Below, one piece after another: positions 44,894 through 54,084 of a stretch of DNA of 64,000 nt (its first letter is position 1; each line of letters opens with the position of its first letter). The notes under the pieces were generated by a model that searched no databases, was not told the DNA's origin, and saw only the letters and a list, made by a program, of their open reading frames with translations. Position numbers and translations under genes: made by a program. The stretch lies in contig CAVVRF010000027.1 of assembly GCA_963750535.1 (NCBI GenBank), forward strand, positions 186,001 through 250,000, in the 5' to 3' direction. Origin of the DNA: JAKFWF01 sp963750535 (GTDB lineage Bacteria; Pseudomonadota; Alphaproteobacteria; Rhizobiales; Hyphomicrobiaceae).

Positions 44894-45063
44894 CGGCGAT
44901 CCGACTCGCAATTTGCCACGCTTCGAGATCGCAAATTGCCCGCCATTGGTGAACAAACCGCTGCCCGGTGCCGGTTCCGGCCGGGCGTCGCGCGCGACAT
45001 GGTTAACATCACGATAACGCCGCCGCTCGCGGCGCTTGCCGGCAAGGGCGGCGCGGGCCGGTG

Positions 45064-45469
45064 CTACACCTGCTCGAGCTCGACCAGCGTGCCGAGGAAG
45101 TCCTTGGGATGCAGGAACAGAACCGGCTTGCCGTGCGCGCCGATCTTCGGCTCGCCCGAGCCGAGCACCCGCGCGCCCCTGGCGACCAGCCGGTCGCGGG
45201 CGGCGATGATATCCTCGACCTCGTAGCAGACGTGATGGATGCCGCCGTCCGGGCTGCGCTCCAGGAACCTGGCGATCGGCGAATTCGGCTCCAAGCGGCT
45301 CCAGCAGCTCGATCTTGGTATTCGGCAGCTCGACGAACACGACGGTGACGCCGTGGTTCGGCTCCGGCTGCGGCGCCGACACCTTCGCCCCGAGCGTATC
45401 GCGATAGACCGCGGTCGAGGCGGCGAGGTCCTTCACCGCGATCGCCACATGATTGAGCCGCCCGATCAT
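45064..45469 (-). pseudogene. mce: Methylmalonyl-CoA epimerase, single-base frameshift
   Basis: A VOC-fold enzyme interconverting R and S methylmalonyl-CoA in propionate metabolism. The N-terminal half (MIGRLNHVAIAVKDLAASTA, THGVTVVFVELPNTKIELLE) and the C-terminal half (PNSPIARFLERSPDGGIHHV, HHVCYEVEDI, GKPVLFLHPKDFLGTLVELE) lie in two frames. One extra G at about 45291-45293 accounts for it. ATG at 45469 has GGAG 6 bases upstream. A nine-unit repeat array begins 20 bases upstream of the start. Confidence 0.8.
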
Positions 45470-45489
45470 CTGTCGCTCCATTGTTGGTT

Positions 45490-46043
45490 GCCGCATCCGA
45501 CTCCGCTTCGCGGAGCCGGCCGGATGCGGCGGGACAGTAGCACTTCGCCGGTGCCGCATCCGACTCCGCTGCGCGAAAGCCGGCCGGATGCGGCGGGACA
45601 GCAGCACCTCGCCGGTGCCGCATCCGACTCCGCTGCGCGAAAGCCGGCCGGATGCGGCGGGACAGCAGCACCTCGCCGGTGCCGCATCCGACTCCGCTTC
45701 GCGGAGCCGGCCGGATGCGGCGGGACAGCAGCACCTCGCCGGTGCCGCATCCGACTCCGCTTCGCGGAGCCGGCCGGATGCGGCGGGACAGTAGCACTTC
45801 GCCGGTGCCGCATCCGACTCCGCTGCGCGAAAGCCGGCCGGATGCGGCGGGACAGCAGCACCTCGCCGGTGCCGCATCCGACTCCGCTGCGCGAAAGCCG
45901 GCCGGATGCGGCGGGACAGCAGCACCTCGCCGGTGCCGCATCCGACTCCGCTTCGCGGAGCCGGCCGGATGCGGCGGGACAGCAGCACTTCGCCGGTGCC
46001 GCATCCGACTCCGCTGCGCGAAAGCCGGCCGGATGCGGCGGCA
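45490..46043. repeat. Nine-unit tandem array of 63/64-bp palindromic repeats
   Basis: Units start at 45490, 45553, 45617, 45681, 45744, 45807, 45871, 45935 and 45998. Each contains GCCGCATCCG ... CGGATGCGGC, a 10-bp outer stem, with an inner stem, then a 15-base linker (GCACCTCGCCGGT-like). Two variants alternate: type A (63 bp, CTTCGCGGAG inner) at units 1, 4, 5, 8 and type B (64 bp, CTGCGCGAAAG inner) at 2, 3, 6, 7, 9. Units 1-4 and 5-8 form two copies of a 254-bp ABBA block. The ninth unit lacks the linker. All six frames are largely open, but this is a repeat artefact, not coding. Confidence 0.9.
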
Positions 46044-46269
46044 GATTAGCGCCGCGCCACACGATTGTCGCGCCATGCGGCGTGCCGTCGCTGCCGGTAC
46101 CTGCACCCTGGTCGCCGAAACAAGAGCGCCGCCCTGGAGGCAGTCCCTCGATTGATCGCCATCAAGTCGGACCGGGCCAACTCCGACTATCCGTCACCGG
46201 CGATGCCGGTTGGCCCCCACCCGCGGAATGCGGAATTGGGTCCAGTCGCCATGCTCGGACGGAGGGCGC

Positions 46270-47316
46270 TTGGACCTCGCAACCTGGGTCAATCTGACGG
46301 GTGACGATGCCGCGCTGGCGATCGGCGGCTTCCTGATCGGCGCCGTATTCGGCGCCTCGGCGCAGCAGAGCCGGTTCTGCCTGCGCTCGGCGGTGATCGA
46401 GTTCTCGCAGGGGCGGCTTCGCGAGAAGGCTGCAATCTGGGCGATCGCGTTTGCCACCGCCGTCACCGCGACCCAGGGGCTCGTCGCGCTGCAATGGCTG
46501 GACGTCAGCGGCGCACGGCAGCTCGCGAGCCAGGGCAGCATGTCGGGCGCGCTGATCGGTGGTGCCATGTTCGGCTGCGGCATGATCCTGGCCCGCGGCT
46601 GCGCCAGCCGCCTGCTGGTGCTGTCGGCGACCGGCAATCTGCGTGCCTTGGTCTCCGGCCTGATCCTGACCCTGGTCGCGCAAGCCTCCTTGCGCGGCGT
46701 GCTGTCGCCGGCGCGGGAGGCGCTGAGCGCGATCTGGGTCGTCGATGGCGGCAATTCGCGAAATCTGCTTGCACTGCTCGGGGCCGGCACGCCGACCGGC
46801 CTTGCCCTCGGCCTGCTCTGGCTGGCGATCGGAACGCTGCTGGCATGGCGCAGCCGGGTCGCTCCGGTCCGTGTCCTCGGCACCGTGGGCGTCGGCCTGA
46901 CGATCGCCGCCGGCTGGCTGTTCACCTACTCCCTTTCGGAGATCGCCTTCACGCCGGTTGCGCTCAAGAGCATCAGCTTCTCGGGACCCTCGGCCGACAC
47001 CCTGATGAGCCTGATCAACGCACCGACGCTGAAGCTCGGCTTTGATACCGGGCTGGTGCCGGGGGTATTCTTCGGCTCGATGATCGCGGCCCTGATCGCC
47101 GGCGAGATGCGTATCGAGAGCTATTCGGGCGGCGCCAGCATGGTTCGCTACATCGCCGGCGCGGCGCTGATGGGGTTCGGCAGCATGCTGGCCGGCGGTT
47201 GCGCGGTCGGCGCCGGCGTCACCGGCGGCTCGATCTTCGCCACCACGGCGTGGCTGGCGCTGGCCGCTATGTGGTTTGCCGCGACGCTGACGAGCAGGCT
47301 CGTCGAGAGCCAGTAA
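46270..47316 (+). CDS. YeeE/YedE family transporter (thiosulfate uptake type)
   Basis: A 348-residue membrane protein with about nine or ten helices. The Cys-containing motifs GASAQQSRFCLRSAV, GCGMILARGCASRLL and MLAGGCAVGAGVTGG are the conserved sites of the YeeE/TsuA family, which imports thiosulfate or related sulfur compounds through Cys residues. I chose the TTG at 46270 because GGAGGG lies 4-5 bases upstream and it removes a non-family extension. No rhodanese or TusA gene is adjacent. Confidence 0.85.
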   Translation: MDLATWVNLTGDDAALAIGGFLIGAVFGASAQQSRFCLRSAVIEFSQGRLREKAAIWAIAFATAVTATQGLVALQWLDVSGARQLASQGSMSGALIGGAMFGCGMILARGCASRLLVLSATGNLRALVSGLILTLVAQASLRGVLSPAREALSAIWVVDGGNSRNLLALLGAGTPTGLALGLLWLAIGTLLAWRSRVAPVRVLGTVGVGLTIAAGWLFTYSLSEIAFTPVALKSISFSGPSADTLMSLINAPTLKLGFDTGLVPGVFFGSMIAALIAGEMRIESYSGGASMVRYIAGAALMGFGSMLAGGCAVGAGVTGGSIFATTAWLALAAMWFAATLTSRLVESQ

Positions 47317-47541
47317 CGGCCGGCGCCTAGCCGACGGCCATCGGCGTGCTGCGCAATCCCTTCGTCGGTACCGCAGCGCCGGGCTGATCTCGACTGGACG
47401 CAGGCCTGCCGCCGCAGTGACGGCTTCCGAACCGTGCGGTCGCGATGCTAGATCGATGAACAGTCAACGATCGCCTGTCGGGCCGGCGCGATCCGCAATC
47501 GGTCCAAAATAACCAACAATAAGCGACCCAGGGAGGACAGG

Positions 47542-48093
47542 ATGTCGGATATGAGGCGCGCCGTCGGCCGAATATCGGCGCTGGCGGCATTCGCCGTCGC
47601 GATGTGGGCCGGTGAGGTCTCGGCCGAGGCGCCGGAGATCCGCTTCGCCCGGCAGTTCTCGATGGGCTACCTCCAGTTCAACGTCATGGAGCGCGAGCAG
47701 CAGCTCGAGAAGCCGGGCGTTCGCACCGTGCTCAACTCGTACGACGTGTTCGGCGGCCCGCACACCTTCACGCTTGCCTGGACATCGAGCCAGTTCCGCG
47801 ACCGCAACCCCCAACTCTACAAGGCGCTGATCGCGGCGTTCGAGGAGGCGACCGGGAAGCTCAACCAGGACGTGCGGTCCGCCTCGCAATACTGGATCGA
47901 CAATGTGAAGTCGAAGATGAGCGTCGACAAGGTCGCCGAGATCGCCGGCGGCCCGCAGGTCAAGTGGACAATGGTGCCCGAGCAGTCGATGCGATACGCC
48001 GACTTCATGCACTCGGTCGGCAGCATAAAGACGAAGCCGGCAAGCTGGAAAGACCTGTTCTTCCCCGAGATTCACCAACTTCCGGGCAGCTGA
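47542..48093 (+). pseudogene. NMT1/SsuA-type solute-binding protein with internal deletion
   Basis: The frame is continuous and 183 residues long, but the family is about 330-340. The N-terminus (signal peptide, then APEIRFARQFSMGYLQFNVM and EREQQLEK) is joined directly to PGVRTVLNSYDVFGGPHTF and the C-terminal lobe (DRNPQLYKALIAAFEEATG, ASWKDLFFPEIHQLPGS). About 150 residues, the first lobe and the hinge, are missing in frame near 47712. It cannot form a normal two-lobe binding site, and no permease or ATPase gene is adjacent. Confidence 0.6.
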
Positions 48094-48141
48094 AGCCGGC
48101 AACTCGGAACCGAATTCGACCAGGCAACTTGTGGATCGGAC

Positions 48142-49311
48142 ATGAGCATCGAGCAGGCATTGAACTTCGACGATTTGCGCCGCCGCGCCAGGCGCCGGCT
48201 GCCGAAGATCGCATTCGACTTCATCGAGGGCGGCGTCGACGGCGAGCAGGGCCTCGACCATAACGAGGCTGCATTCGTCAGGCAGCGGCTGGTGCCGAGG
48301 TATCTGATCGATGCCTCGAAGCCCGACATGTCGACGACACTGTTCGGCCGCCGCTACGCATGCCCGTTCGGCATCGCCCCGACCGGCGCCGCCGCACTGT
48401 TCCGGGCCGGTGCCGACCTGATGCTGGCCAAGGCCGCGCGCGATGCCGACCTGCCGTTCATCATCTCCGGCGCCAGCACCGCCACCATCGAGGAGGTGGC
48501 GGCGGTCGCACCCGAGCACGCCTGGTACCAGATCTACATGGCCCGCGACCGCAAGATCTCCGACGACATGGTGGCGCGCGCCGATGCTTGCCGGCTATCG
48601 ACCCTGGTGATCACCGTCGACGTTCCCGGCCACGTCAACCGCGAGCGCAATCTGCGCAACGGCTTCGCCCGGCCCATGAAGCCGACGCTCGCGTGCAAGC
48701 TCGAGGCGCTCGCCCATCCCGCCTGGCTGCTCGAGTACGCGCGCACGCCGGCGCTGACCGCCTCGAACTGGATCAAGTATGCGCCAAGCGGCGCCTCCGC
48801 CACCCAGGTCCTCGACTTCCTCGCCACCCAGCACCCGTCACCGGCCACCTGGGAGGATGTCGCCCGCATCCGCAAGCTGTGGCCGCGCAATCTCGTCGTG
48901 AAGGGCATCATGCACGCGTCCGACGCGATCCGCGCCGCCGCCCTCGGCGTCGACGGCGTGATGGTGTCCAACCACGGCGGCCGCCAGCTCGACCGCGCCG
49001 CTGCACCGATCGAGGTGCTGCCGATGATCCGCGACGCGGTCGGCGACCGCATGACGGTGATGCTCGACAGCGGCATTCGACGGGGCACCGACATCCTGAC
49101 CGCGTTCTGCCTCGGCGCGAAGTTCGTCTTTGTCGGTCGCTGGACGCTCTACGGCGTCGCCGCCGGTGGCCAGGCCGGCGCCGATCACGCGGTGCGGATG
49201 ATCAGGACCGACGTCGCCACCACCATGTGCCAGCTCGGGGCGGCGGATATCGCAAGCCTGGGCGAGGATTACCTCTATCGCGACGGCCGCTCCAACCTGC
49301 CCGGCGGCTGA
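48142..49311 (+). CDS. FMN-dependent alpha-hydroxyacid dehydrogenase
   Basis: A 389-residue LldD/lactate oxidase-family enzyme. Landmarks: RLPKIAFDFIEGGVDGEQG, GIAPTGAAALF, YQIYM with Tyr132, Lys254 in VVKGIMH, SNHGGRQLD (276-284, catalytic His near 278), the FMN loop LDSGIRRGTDILTAFCLGAKF. It oxidises lactate or a related hydroxyacid; substrate and electron acceptor not determined. No lactate permease or regulator is adjacent; the neighbouring solute-binding protein is broken. Confidence 0.87.
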   Translation: MSIEQALNFDDLRRRARRRLPKIAFDFIEGGVDGEQGLDHNEAAFVRQRLVPRYLIDASKPDMSTTLFGRRYACPFGIAPTGAAALFRAGADLMLAKAARDADLPFIISGASTATIEEVAAVAPEHAWYQIYMARDRKISDDMVARADACRLSTLVITVDVPGHVNRERNLRNGFARPMKPTLACKLEALAHPAWLLEYARTPALTASNWIKYAPSGASATQVLDFLATQHPSPATWEDVARIRKLWPRNLVVKGIMHASDAIRAAALGVDGVMVSNHGGRQLDRAAAPIEVLPMIRDAVGDRMTVMLDSGIRRGTDILTAFCLGAKFVFVGRWTLYGVAAGGQAGADHAVRMIRTDVATTMCQLGAADIASLGEDYLYRDGRSNLPGG

Positions 49312-49323
49312 CCGACCACCCCT

Positions 49324-49965
49324 CTATCCGGCCTCCCGCGTCGCCACCGCCTCCAGGCGGTTGCGGACGTGCATCTTCGCGAACAGGCGCGAGATGCTGT
49401 TCTTGATCGTCGGCAGCGCCAGCTCGAGCTTCTCGGCGATCTCCCGGTTGGTTAGGCCCTGCGCGAGATAGTCGAGCAGCTGCTGCTCGCGCGCGGTGAG
49501 CTCCCGATCGATGTCGACCGCGCTGCTTCGCGGCGGCTGCGCCCGCACCGAGCGCATCAGCACCCGGGACGACAGGCCCGGCGTGATGTATGGCCGGCCC
49601 GAGTGCACCGCCCGCAATGCCTCCAGGATCTCGGGCGCGGTGCTGCCCTTGAGCAGATAACCCGCGGCGCCGGCCGACAGCGCGCTCGCCAGATGCTCGT
49701 CGTCGTCCGAGCCGGTCAGCATGACGACCTTCACCGCGGCCCCGCTCCGGTAGATCCGCCGCGCCGCGTCGATCCCGCCCCCCGGCATGGTGATATCAAG
49801 CAGGATGATGTCCGCCGTGTTTGCCGCCGCGATCCTGCAGGCATCGTCGCCGGTCTCCCCCTCGGCGACCAGCTTCACGTCGCGCGCCCTCGCCAGCGCC
49901 CGCCGCAGGCCGCTGCGAAACAGCGGGTGGTCGTCGATCGCCGCGACGCGGATCGGCTCAGACAT
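49324..49965 (-). CDS. NarL/LuxR-type response regulator
   Basis: A 213-residue regulator. The receiver has acidic pair Asp11-Asp12, phosphoacceptor Asp57 in ILLDITMPGGG and the TGSDDDEH beta4 block. The C-terminal 65 residues carry a LuxR helix-turn-helix (LTAREQQLLDYLAQGLTNRE, KLELALPTIKNSISRLFAKM). It is the partner of the histidine kinase gene that overlaps it by eight bases (49958-49965). Target promoters unknown. Confidence 0.92.
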   Translation of the reverse strand: MSEPIRVAAIDDHPLFRSGLRRALARARDVKLVAEGETGDDACRIAAANTADIILLDITMPGGGIDAARRIYRSGAAVKVVMLTGSDDDEHLASALSAGAAGYLLKGSTAPEILEALRAVHSGRPYITPGLSSRVLMRSVRAQPPRSSAVDIDRELTAREQQLLDYLAQGLTNREIAEKLELALPTIKNSISRLFAKMHVRNRLEAVATREAG

Positions 49966-51424
49966 CGGCTGGCTCCAATTCCAAGGCTGTATGTCGAAGA
50001 TCTATGCTTGCCACGAGCACGGTGCCGCCGAGCGGTCCCGGTCCCACGCTGAAATTGCCGCCCAGCGCCTCGATCCGGTCCCGCAGCCCGACAAGCCCCT
50101 GCCCACCGAAAATGTCCGTCCGCTCGCCGGGCTGCAACCCCGGACCGCTGTCGGCGACCTCGACCTCGATGCGGCCCCTGACGCAGCGCGCGGCGATCGA
50201 CTGCCCCCGCCCGCCGGCATGTCGGAAGGCATTGTTGAGGCCCTCCTGGGCGAACCGGTAGAAGCAGGACTTGATCGCCAGCGGCACCTCGTCCGGCAGG
50301 CCATCGACATCGCAAACGACCGGCATTCCGGTGCGCCGCTCGTGCCGGCGCCCGATCATCTCGAGGATTGCCTGCAGCGACATGCTCTCGATCTCCGGCG
50401 GAGCGAGCCCTGCCGACAGGCTGCGGATCTCGACCAGCGTATCGCGCAGCGCGTCCTGGAGTACGGCAATCTCGCCGTTGGCCTCATCGGCGATGGCCGG
50501 CGCCCCCTCCTCCACCACCTGCTGCAGCACGTCCAGCCGAAGTACCGCCATGCCGAGCAACTGCACCGGACCGTCGTGGAGATCGGCGCCGATTTGCCGC
50601 AGGTAGCGCTCGTTGACCTCGGTCACGCGACGGTTGGCCCGATCGGCGCGCTGCCGCAGCTGGTCGTTCTCGGCCAGCAGCCTCGACAGCTCGCTGATCC
50701 GCTCGGCGAGCGAAGCCCGCTGCTCCTCGATGGTCCGGCTGCCGCGCCGCACGATCAGGTACTGCAGGGCCACCATGTGCAGCGTGATGAAACCGACCAG
50801 CAGCCAGCTCTCGATGCTGGCTCGACTGAGCTCCGCCGACAGCATCGGAGCGATCTGGCGGGTTTGCGCCAGCGCGATGATCCGGCCGGTTCCGGTGTCG
50901 TGCACCGGGGCGTAGATCTCCAGCATGCGCACGGCGGAGCGGTTGGCCGACATGCTGTCCGCGGCCTCGGCCCACCCGTACTCGGCGACGATCTGGCCGG
51001 ACCAGGCCCGCTCCCTGAGCGCCGATTTGGGAAATGCCTTGCCGATCAACTCGCGTTCATTGCTGTGCACGACGGTATCGCCCCGCCAGATCCGGAACGC
51101 GACGATCGGCTGACCTGCGGACTGCGGACGGAACAATTCGTCGAGGGCGCGCTGATTTTCCTCGGACAGTCGCGACTGCAAGCGCAGTTCCTGAATGCGC
51201 GTCTCGATGAAGCTGTCGGCGTAGAGCGCGGCGGCGGCAGCATTATGCTGCACGACACTGTCGGAAGTGCGATTCGCGATCGAGTAGCCAAAGAACAGCA
51301 TGCAGGCAGCCAGGACGAGCGAGCTTGCCAGCATGAACTGGCTGGTGAGACCCAAGCCAGCCCACCAGTGCGTTACCCGCGCGCCAAGGCTGGCTGATGC
51401 AGGAAACCTGCGCTCGCGTTCCAT
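49958..51424 (-). CDS. NarX-type sensor histidine kinase
   Basis: A 488-residue membrane sensor: helix at about 29-47 (FMLASSLVLAACMLFFGYS), an extracytoplasmic domain, a second helix near 205-222, then a coiled region and HisKA_3 with the phosphoacceptor in RQIGADLHDGPVQLLGMAVL. The HATPase_c domain has FAQEGLNNAFRHAGG and VADSGPGL, GGQGLVGLRDRIEALGG. It overlaps the response regulator gene by eight bases, so they form a two-component operon. Stimulus unknown. Confidence 0.92.
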   Translation of the reverse strand: MERERRFPASASLGARVTHWWAGLGLTSQFMLASSLVLAACMLFFGYSIANRTSDSVVQHNAAAAALYADSFIETRIQELRLQSRLSEENQRALDELFRPQSAGQPIVAFRIWRGDTVVHSNERELIGKAFPKSALRERAWSGQIVAEYGWAEAADSMSANRSAVRMLEIYAPVHDTGTGRIIALAQTRQIAPMLSAELSRASIESWLLVGFITLHMVALQYLIVRRGSRTIEEQRASLAERISELSRLLAENDQLRQRADRANRRVTEVNERYLRQIGADLHDGPVQLLGMAVLRLDVLQQVVEEGAPAIADEANGEIAVLQDALRDTLVEIRSLSAGLAPPEIESMSLQAILEMIGRRHERRTGMPVVCDVDGLPDEVPLAIKSCFYRFAQEGLNNAFRHAGGRGQSIAARCVRGRIEVEVADSGPGLQPGERTDIFGGQGLVGLRDRIEALGGNFSVGPGPLGGTVLVASIDLRHTALELEPADV

Positions 51425-51778
51425 GTGGCAATCAACTCGAAATCGGGAGACTTGATTGTAGACGCGGTGATCATGAAGTCATCAGACCAAAGTCTGAGTA
51501 TTTTCAGACCATTAGTCCTTGAGCAGATGCCAGGCGGCAGCATTTGCAAGTTCCAATGGTCGTAATTCGGTACTCGACAAGAGGCGGGCAACATTTTGGT
51601 TTTGGTCGCGACTCGTTTCATGTAGTCTAGCGCAATGGCCGGTAAGGATAGTATTGTTTGAACGTTTGGGCCATAGCGGGTATTGCAGGCTTTGTTTTTG
51701 CTGCGATTTGGGCAGTCACGTTCATTGCAGCAAACCTACGGAGACATTCCAAGCACCTGGTGCATGGAGCGTTGTGGA
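51425..51778. other. AT-rich intergenic stretch
   Basis: About 350 bases of distinctly lower GC than the surroundings, between the divergent histidine kinase gene and the orphan acidic protein gene. A TTG-initiated frame from 51658 encodes a hydrophobic stretch (AIAGIAGFVFAAIWAVTFIA), possibly a 70-residue membrane peptide, but without convincing support. Likely promoters for both flanking genes. Confidence 0.35.
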
Positions 51779-52294
51779 ATGGCGATACTCGACTGGAGAT
51801 CGGCGATCGGGTCAGCGGCGCGCCTCAAGGGCGAGGCAGGGCAGACTACGCACGTGGCCGCTGGAGCTGAACTGTTGTCGACGGACACGGTGGCGCCGAA
51901 TGCAAGCCGGATAGCACCGCGAGCGAACGACCTAGCCTTCGTCGTGTACGTGGCGTCGGAAACCGCCGACGATGCGGACACGGATATCGCGCTGGCATCG
52001 AGCGACACCGATGGCAACTGGCTGGCGGCCGCTGCCAGCCTTGTGAACGCGGATGACGAGACCTTTTCCTTTGCGCCGCAATCGCCGGCACTGGCCGACG
52101 TCGACATGTTCGAGCCGGGCGACACCATCGATCTCAGTCCGCTGCACGCAATGCTGCTGAGCGAGAGCGGCGCTGCGGTCGATCTCGCGATGCTCGCCGG
52201 ATCGGCTTGGCCAGGCCTGAGCGACGTTGCCGGGCCCTACGACGACTTCGTCAACTCTGGATTTGCTGCCGTCACCAGCAGCGGCGACCTCTGA
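51779..52294 (+). CDS. Acidic Ala/Asp-rich protein of unknown function
   Basis: About 171 residues, rich in Ala, Asp and Ser and nearly free of Lys (ASETADDADTDIALASSDTD, FEPGDTIDLSPLHAMLLSES). No signal peptide from this start, no recognisable motif. The composition recalls repeats-in-toxin or surface-adhesin C-terminal segments but no nonapeptide or VCBS motif is visible. GC-rich third codon positions suggest it is truly coding. The start is uncertain: ATGs at 51764 and 51779 are both possible. Confidence 0.4.
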   Translation: MAILDWRSAIGSAARLKGEAGQTTHVAAGAELLSTDTVAPNASRIAPRANDLAFVVYVASETADDADTDIALASSDTDGNWLAAAASLVNADDETFSFAPQSPALADVDMFEPGDTIDLSPLHAMLLSESGAAVDLAMLAGSAWPGLSDVAGPYDDFVNSGFAAVTSSGDL

Positions 52295-52369
52295 TCGATA
52301 TCCGGTCGACGTCGATCGGCCACCATGACACGTCTTGGGGCACGGCTGAGCATTGCGCTTGCCTGTCCA

Positions 52370-53909
52370 TCATGTCACCGGCCCCGGATTGAACAGCGCC
52401 AGCGCATTGTGCAACTTCCATTGCTCGGCGCGCGTCCTTTGCCGCCCGCTCGCCACCTCGAGCATCAGCCTGAACAACTCCCAGCCGACCTCCTCGATAG
52501 TCGCCTCGCCGCTGGCGATGCGCCCGGCGTCGACATCCATCAAATCGTGCCAGCGGCGAGCGAGATCGCTGCGCGTCGCGACCTTGATCACCGGCACCTC
52601 GGCGAGCCCGTAGGGCGTGCCGCGGCCGGTGGTGAACACGTGGAGGTTCATGCCGGCGGCGAGCTGCAGCGTGCCGCAGATGAAATCGCTGGCCGGAGTG
52701 GCGGCATAGAGCAGCCCCGTCGTGGTCGCACGCTCGCCTGGCGGCACCACGCCCATGATCGGCGCCGTGCCCGACTTGACGATCGAGCCCATCGCCTTCT
52801 CGACGATGTTCGACAATCCGCCCTTCTTGTTGCCGGGTGTCGTGTTGGCGCTGCGGTCGCTGCCGCCGCCGGCAAGATAGGCGTCGTACCACTCCATCTC
52901 GCGGATCAGGTCGGCCGCGACCTTCTCGTCGGCAGCCCGCGCGGTCAGCTGGTCGATGCCGTCACGCACCTCGGTGGTCTCCGAGAACATCACGGTCGCG
53001 CCCGCCCGCACCAGCAGGTCGCAAGCAAAGCCGAGCGCGGGATTGGCCGTCACGCCGGAAAAGGCATCGCTCCCCCCGCACTGCATGCCGACCACCAGGG
53101 CGGAGGCCGGGCAAGTCTCCCGCCGCCGCGCGTCGAGCCGCCTCAGGTGCGCTTCCGCCATCGTCATGATCGCGCCGATCATCGCCTGGAAGCCGATGTG
53201 CCGGTCGTCCTGCAGCGTCACCAGATCGTAGTCGCCGGTCGCGCCCGGCAGCAGACGATCCGGCTGCAGCTTCTCGCAGCCGAGGCTCACCACCATCGTG
53301 CTGCCGGCGAAGTTCGGATTGCGGCTGATGTTACGCAGCGTCCGGATCGGAACGGCCGCACCAGGCGCGTCGATGGCGACGCCGCAGCCATAGGTGTGCT
53401 CGAGGCCGATGACGTCGTCGACGTTGGGAAAGCGCGGCAGCAACTCGTTCTTGATGCGCTGCACGGCATGACCGACGACGCCAGACACGCACTGCACCGT
53501 GGTGGTGATGGCGAGGATGTTGCGGGTACCGACCGAGCCGTCGGCATTGCGGAAGCCCTCGAACGTGTAGCCTTCGAGCGGCGCCATCGGTTCGCGCGCA
53601 GCGGGTGGCGATCGGCAGTCCGGCAAGCCCAGGCGCCGCCGGCAGCCGCATCGATGCCTCGCTCACCCAGCAGCCACGCGCGAGGTCGCGCAGCGCATGC
53701 CCGATGACGACGCCGTAGCGCACGACGGCGCTGCCCGCGGCGATGTCGGCGAGCGCAACCTTGTGGGCCTGCGGGACGCGCTCGCGCAACTCCAGGCCGC
53801 AGGCAAAGCGGGTACCCGGCGGCAGGCCGCCGTCGTTGGCGACGATCGCGACGTTGTCGGCCGGATGCATCCGGATGTAGAGCGGCGACTGGGCCGGGCG
53901 GCTCGACAT
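52370..53909 (-). pseudogene. UxaA/GarD-type sugar-acid dehydratase, single-base frameshift
   Basis: An altronate/galactarate dehydratase-like enzyme. The N-terminal SAF domain (MSSRPAQSPLYIRMHPADNV, AHKVALADIAAGSAVVRYGV, GCWVSEASMRLPAAPGLAG) is in one frame; the catalytic domain (APLEGYTFEGFRNADGSVGT, IGLEHTYGCGVAIDAPG, GMQCGGSDAFSGVTANPA) in the next. One extra G near 53605-53612 joins them as LPIPPAAREPMAPLEGY. ATG at 53909 has a strong GAGGAGGAAA. The frame ends ALFNPGPVT. Its exact substrate (galactarate, altronate or another aldonate) is uncertain. Confidence 0.82.
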
Positions 53910-54084
53910 GTCGACTTTCCTCCTCGTTGCTCTTCTTGTGGTCGGCAGCGCTCTTAGTCCGCCGACGCGACCGGCAATACCCAACAATCAGCCAAAGCAG
54001 CCGGACGCACGTACGAACTGTGCTTGCGTCCATCGACACAGGTGCCAAGATGGCCACTCAAGTCTCATACAAAAGGAGGCTGCG

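Noticed and set aside
43934..45988. Very long reading frames through the repeat array (up to 684 residues)
   Set aside because: They run in several frames on both strands only because the repeat lacks stop codons; they also cover frames of the mce and PAP2 genes and carry no family signal beyond those genes.
45490..46043. CRISPR array
   Set aside because: The repeats are head-to-tail palindromes with nearly identical linkers, so there are no unique spacers, and no cas genes are nearby.
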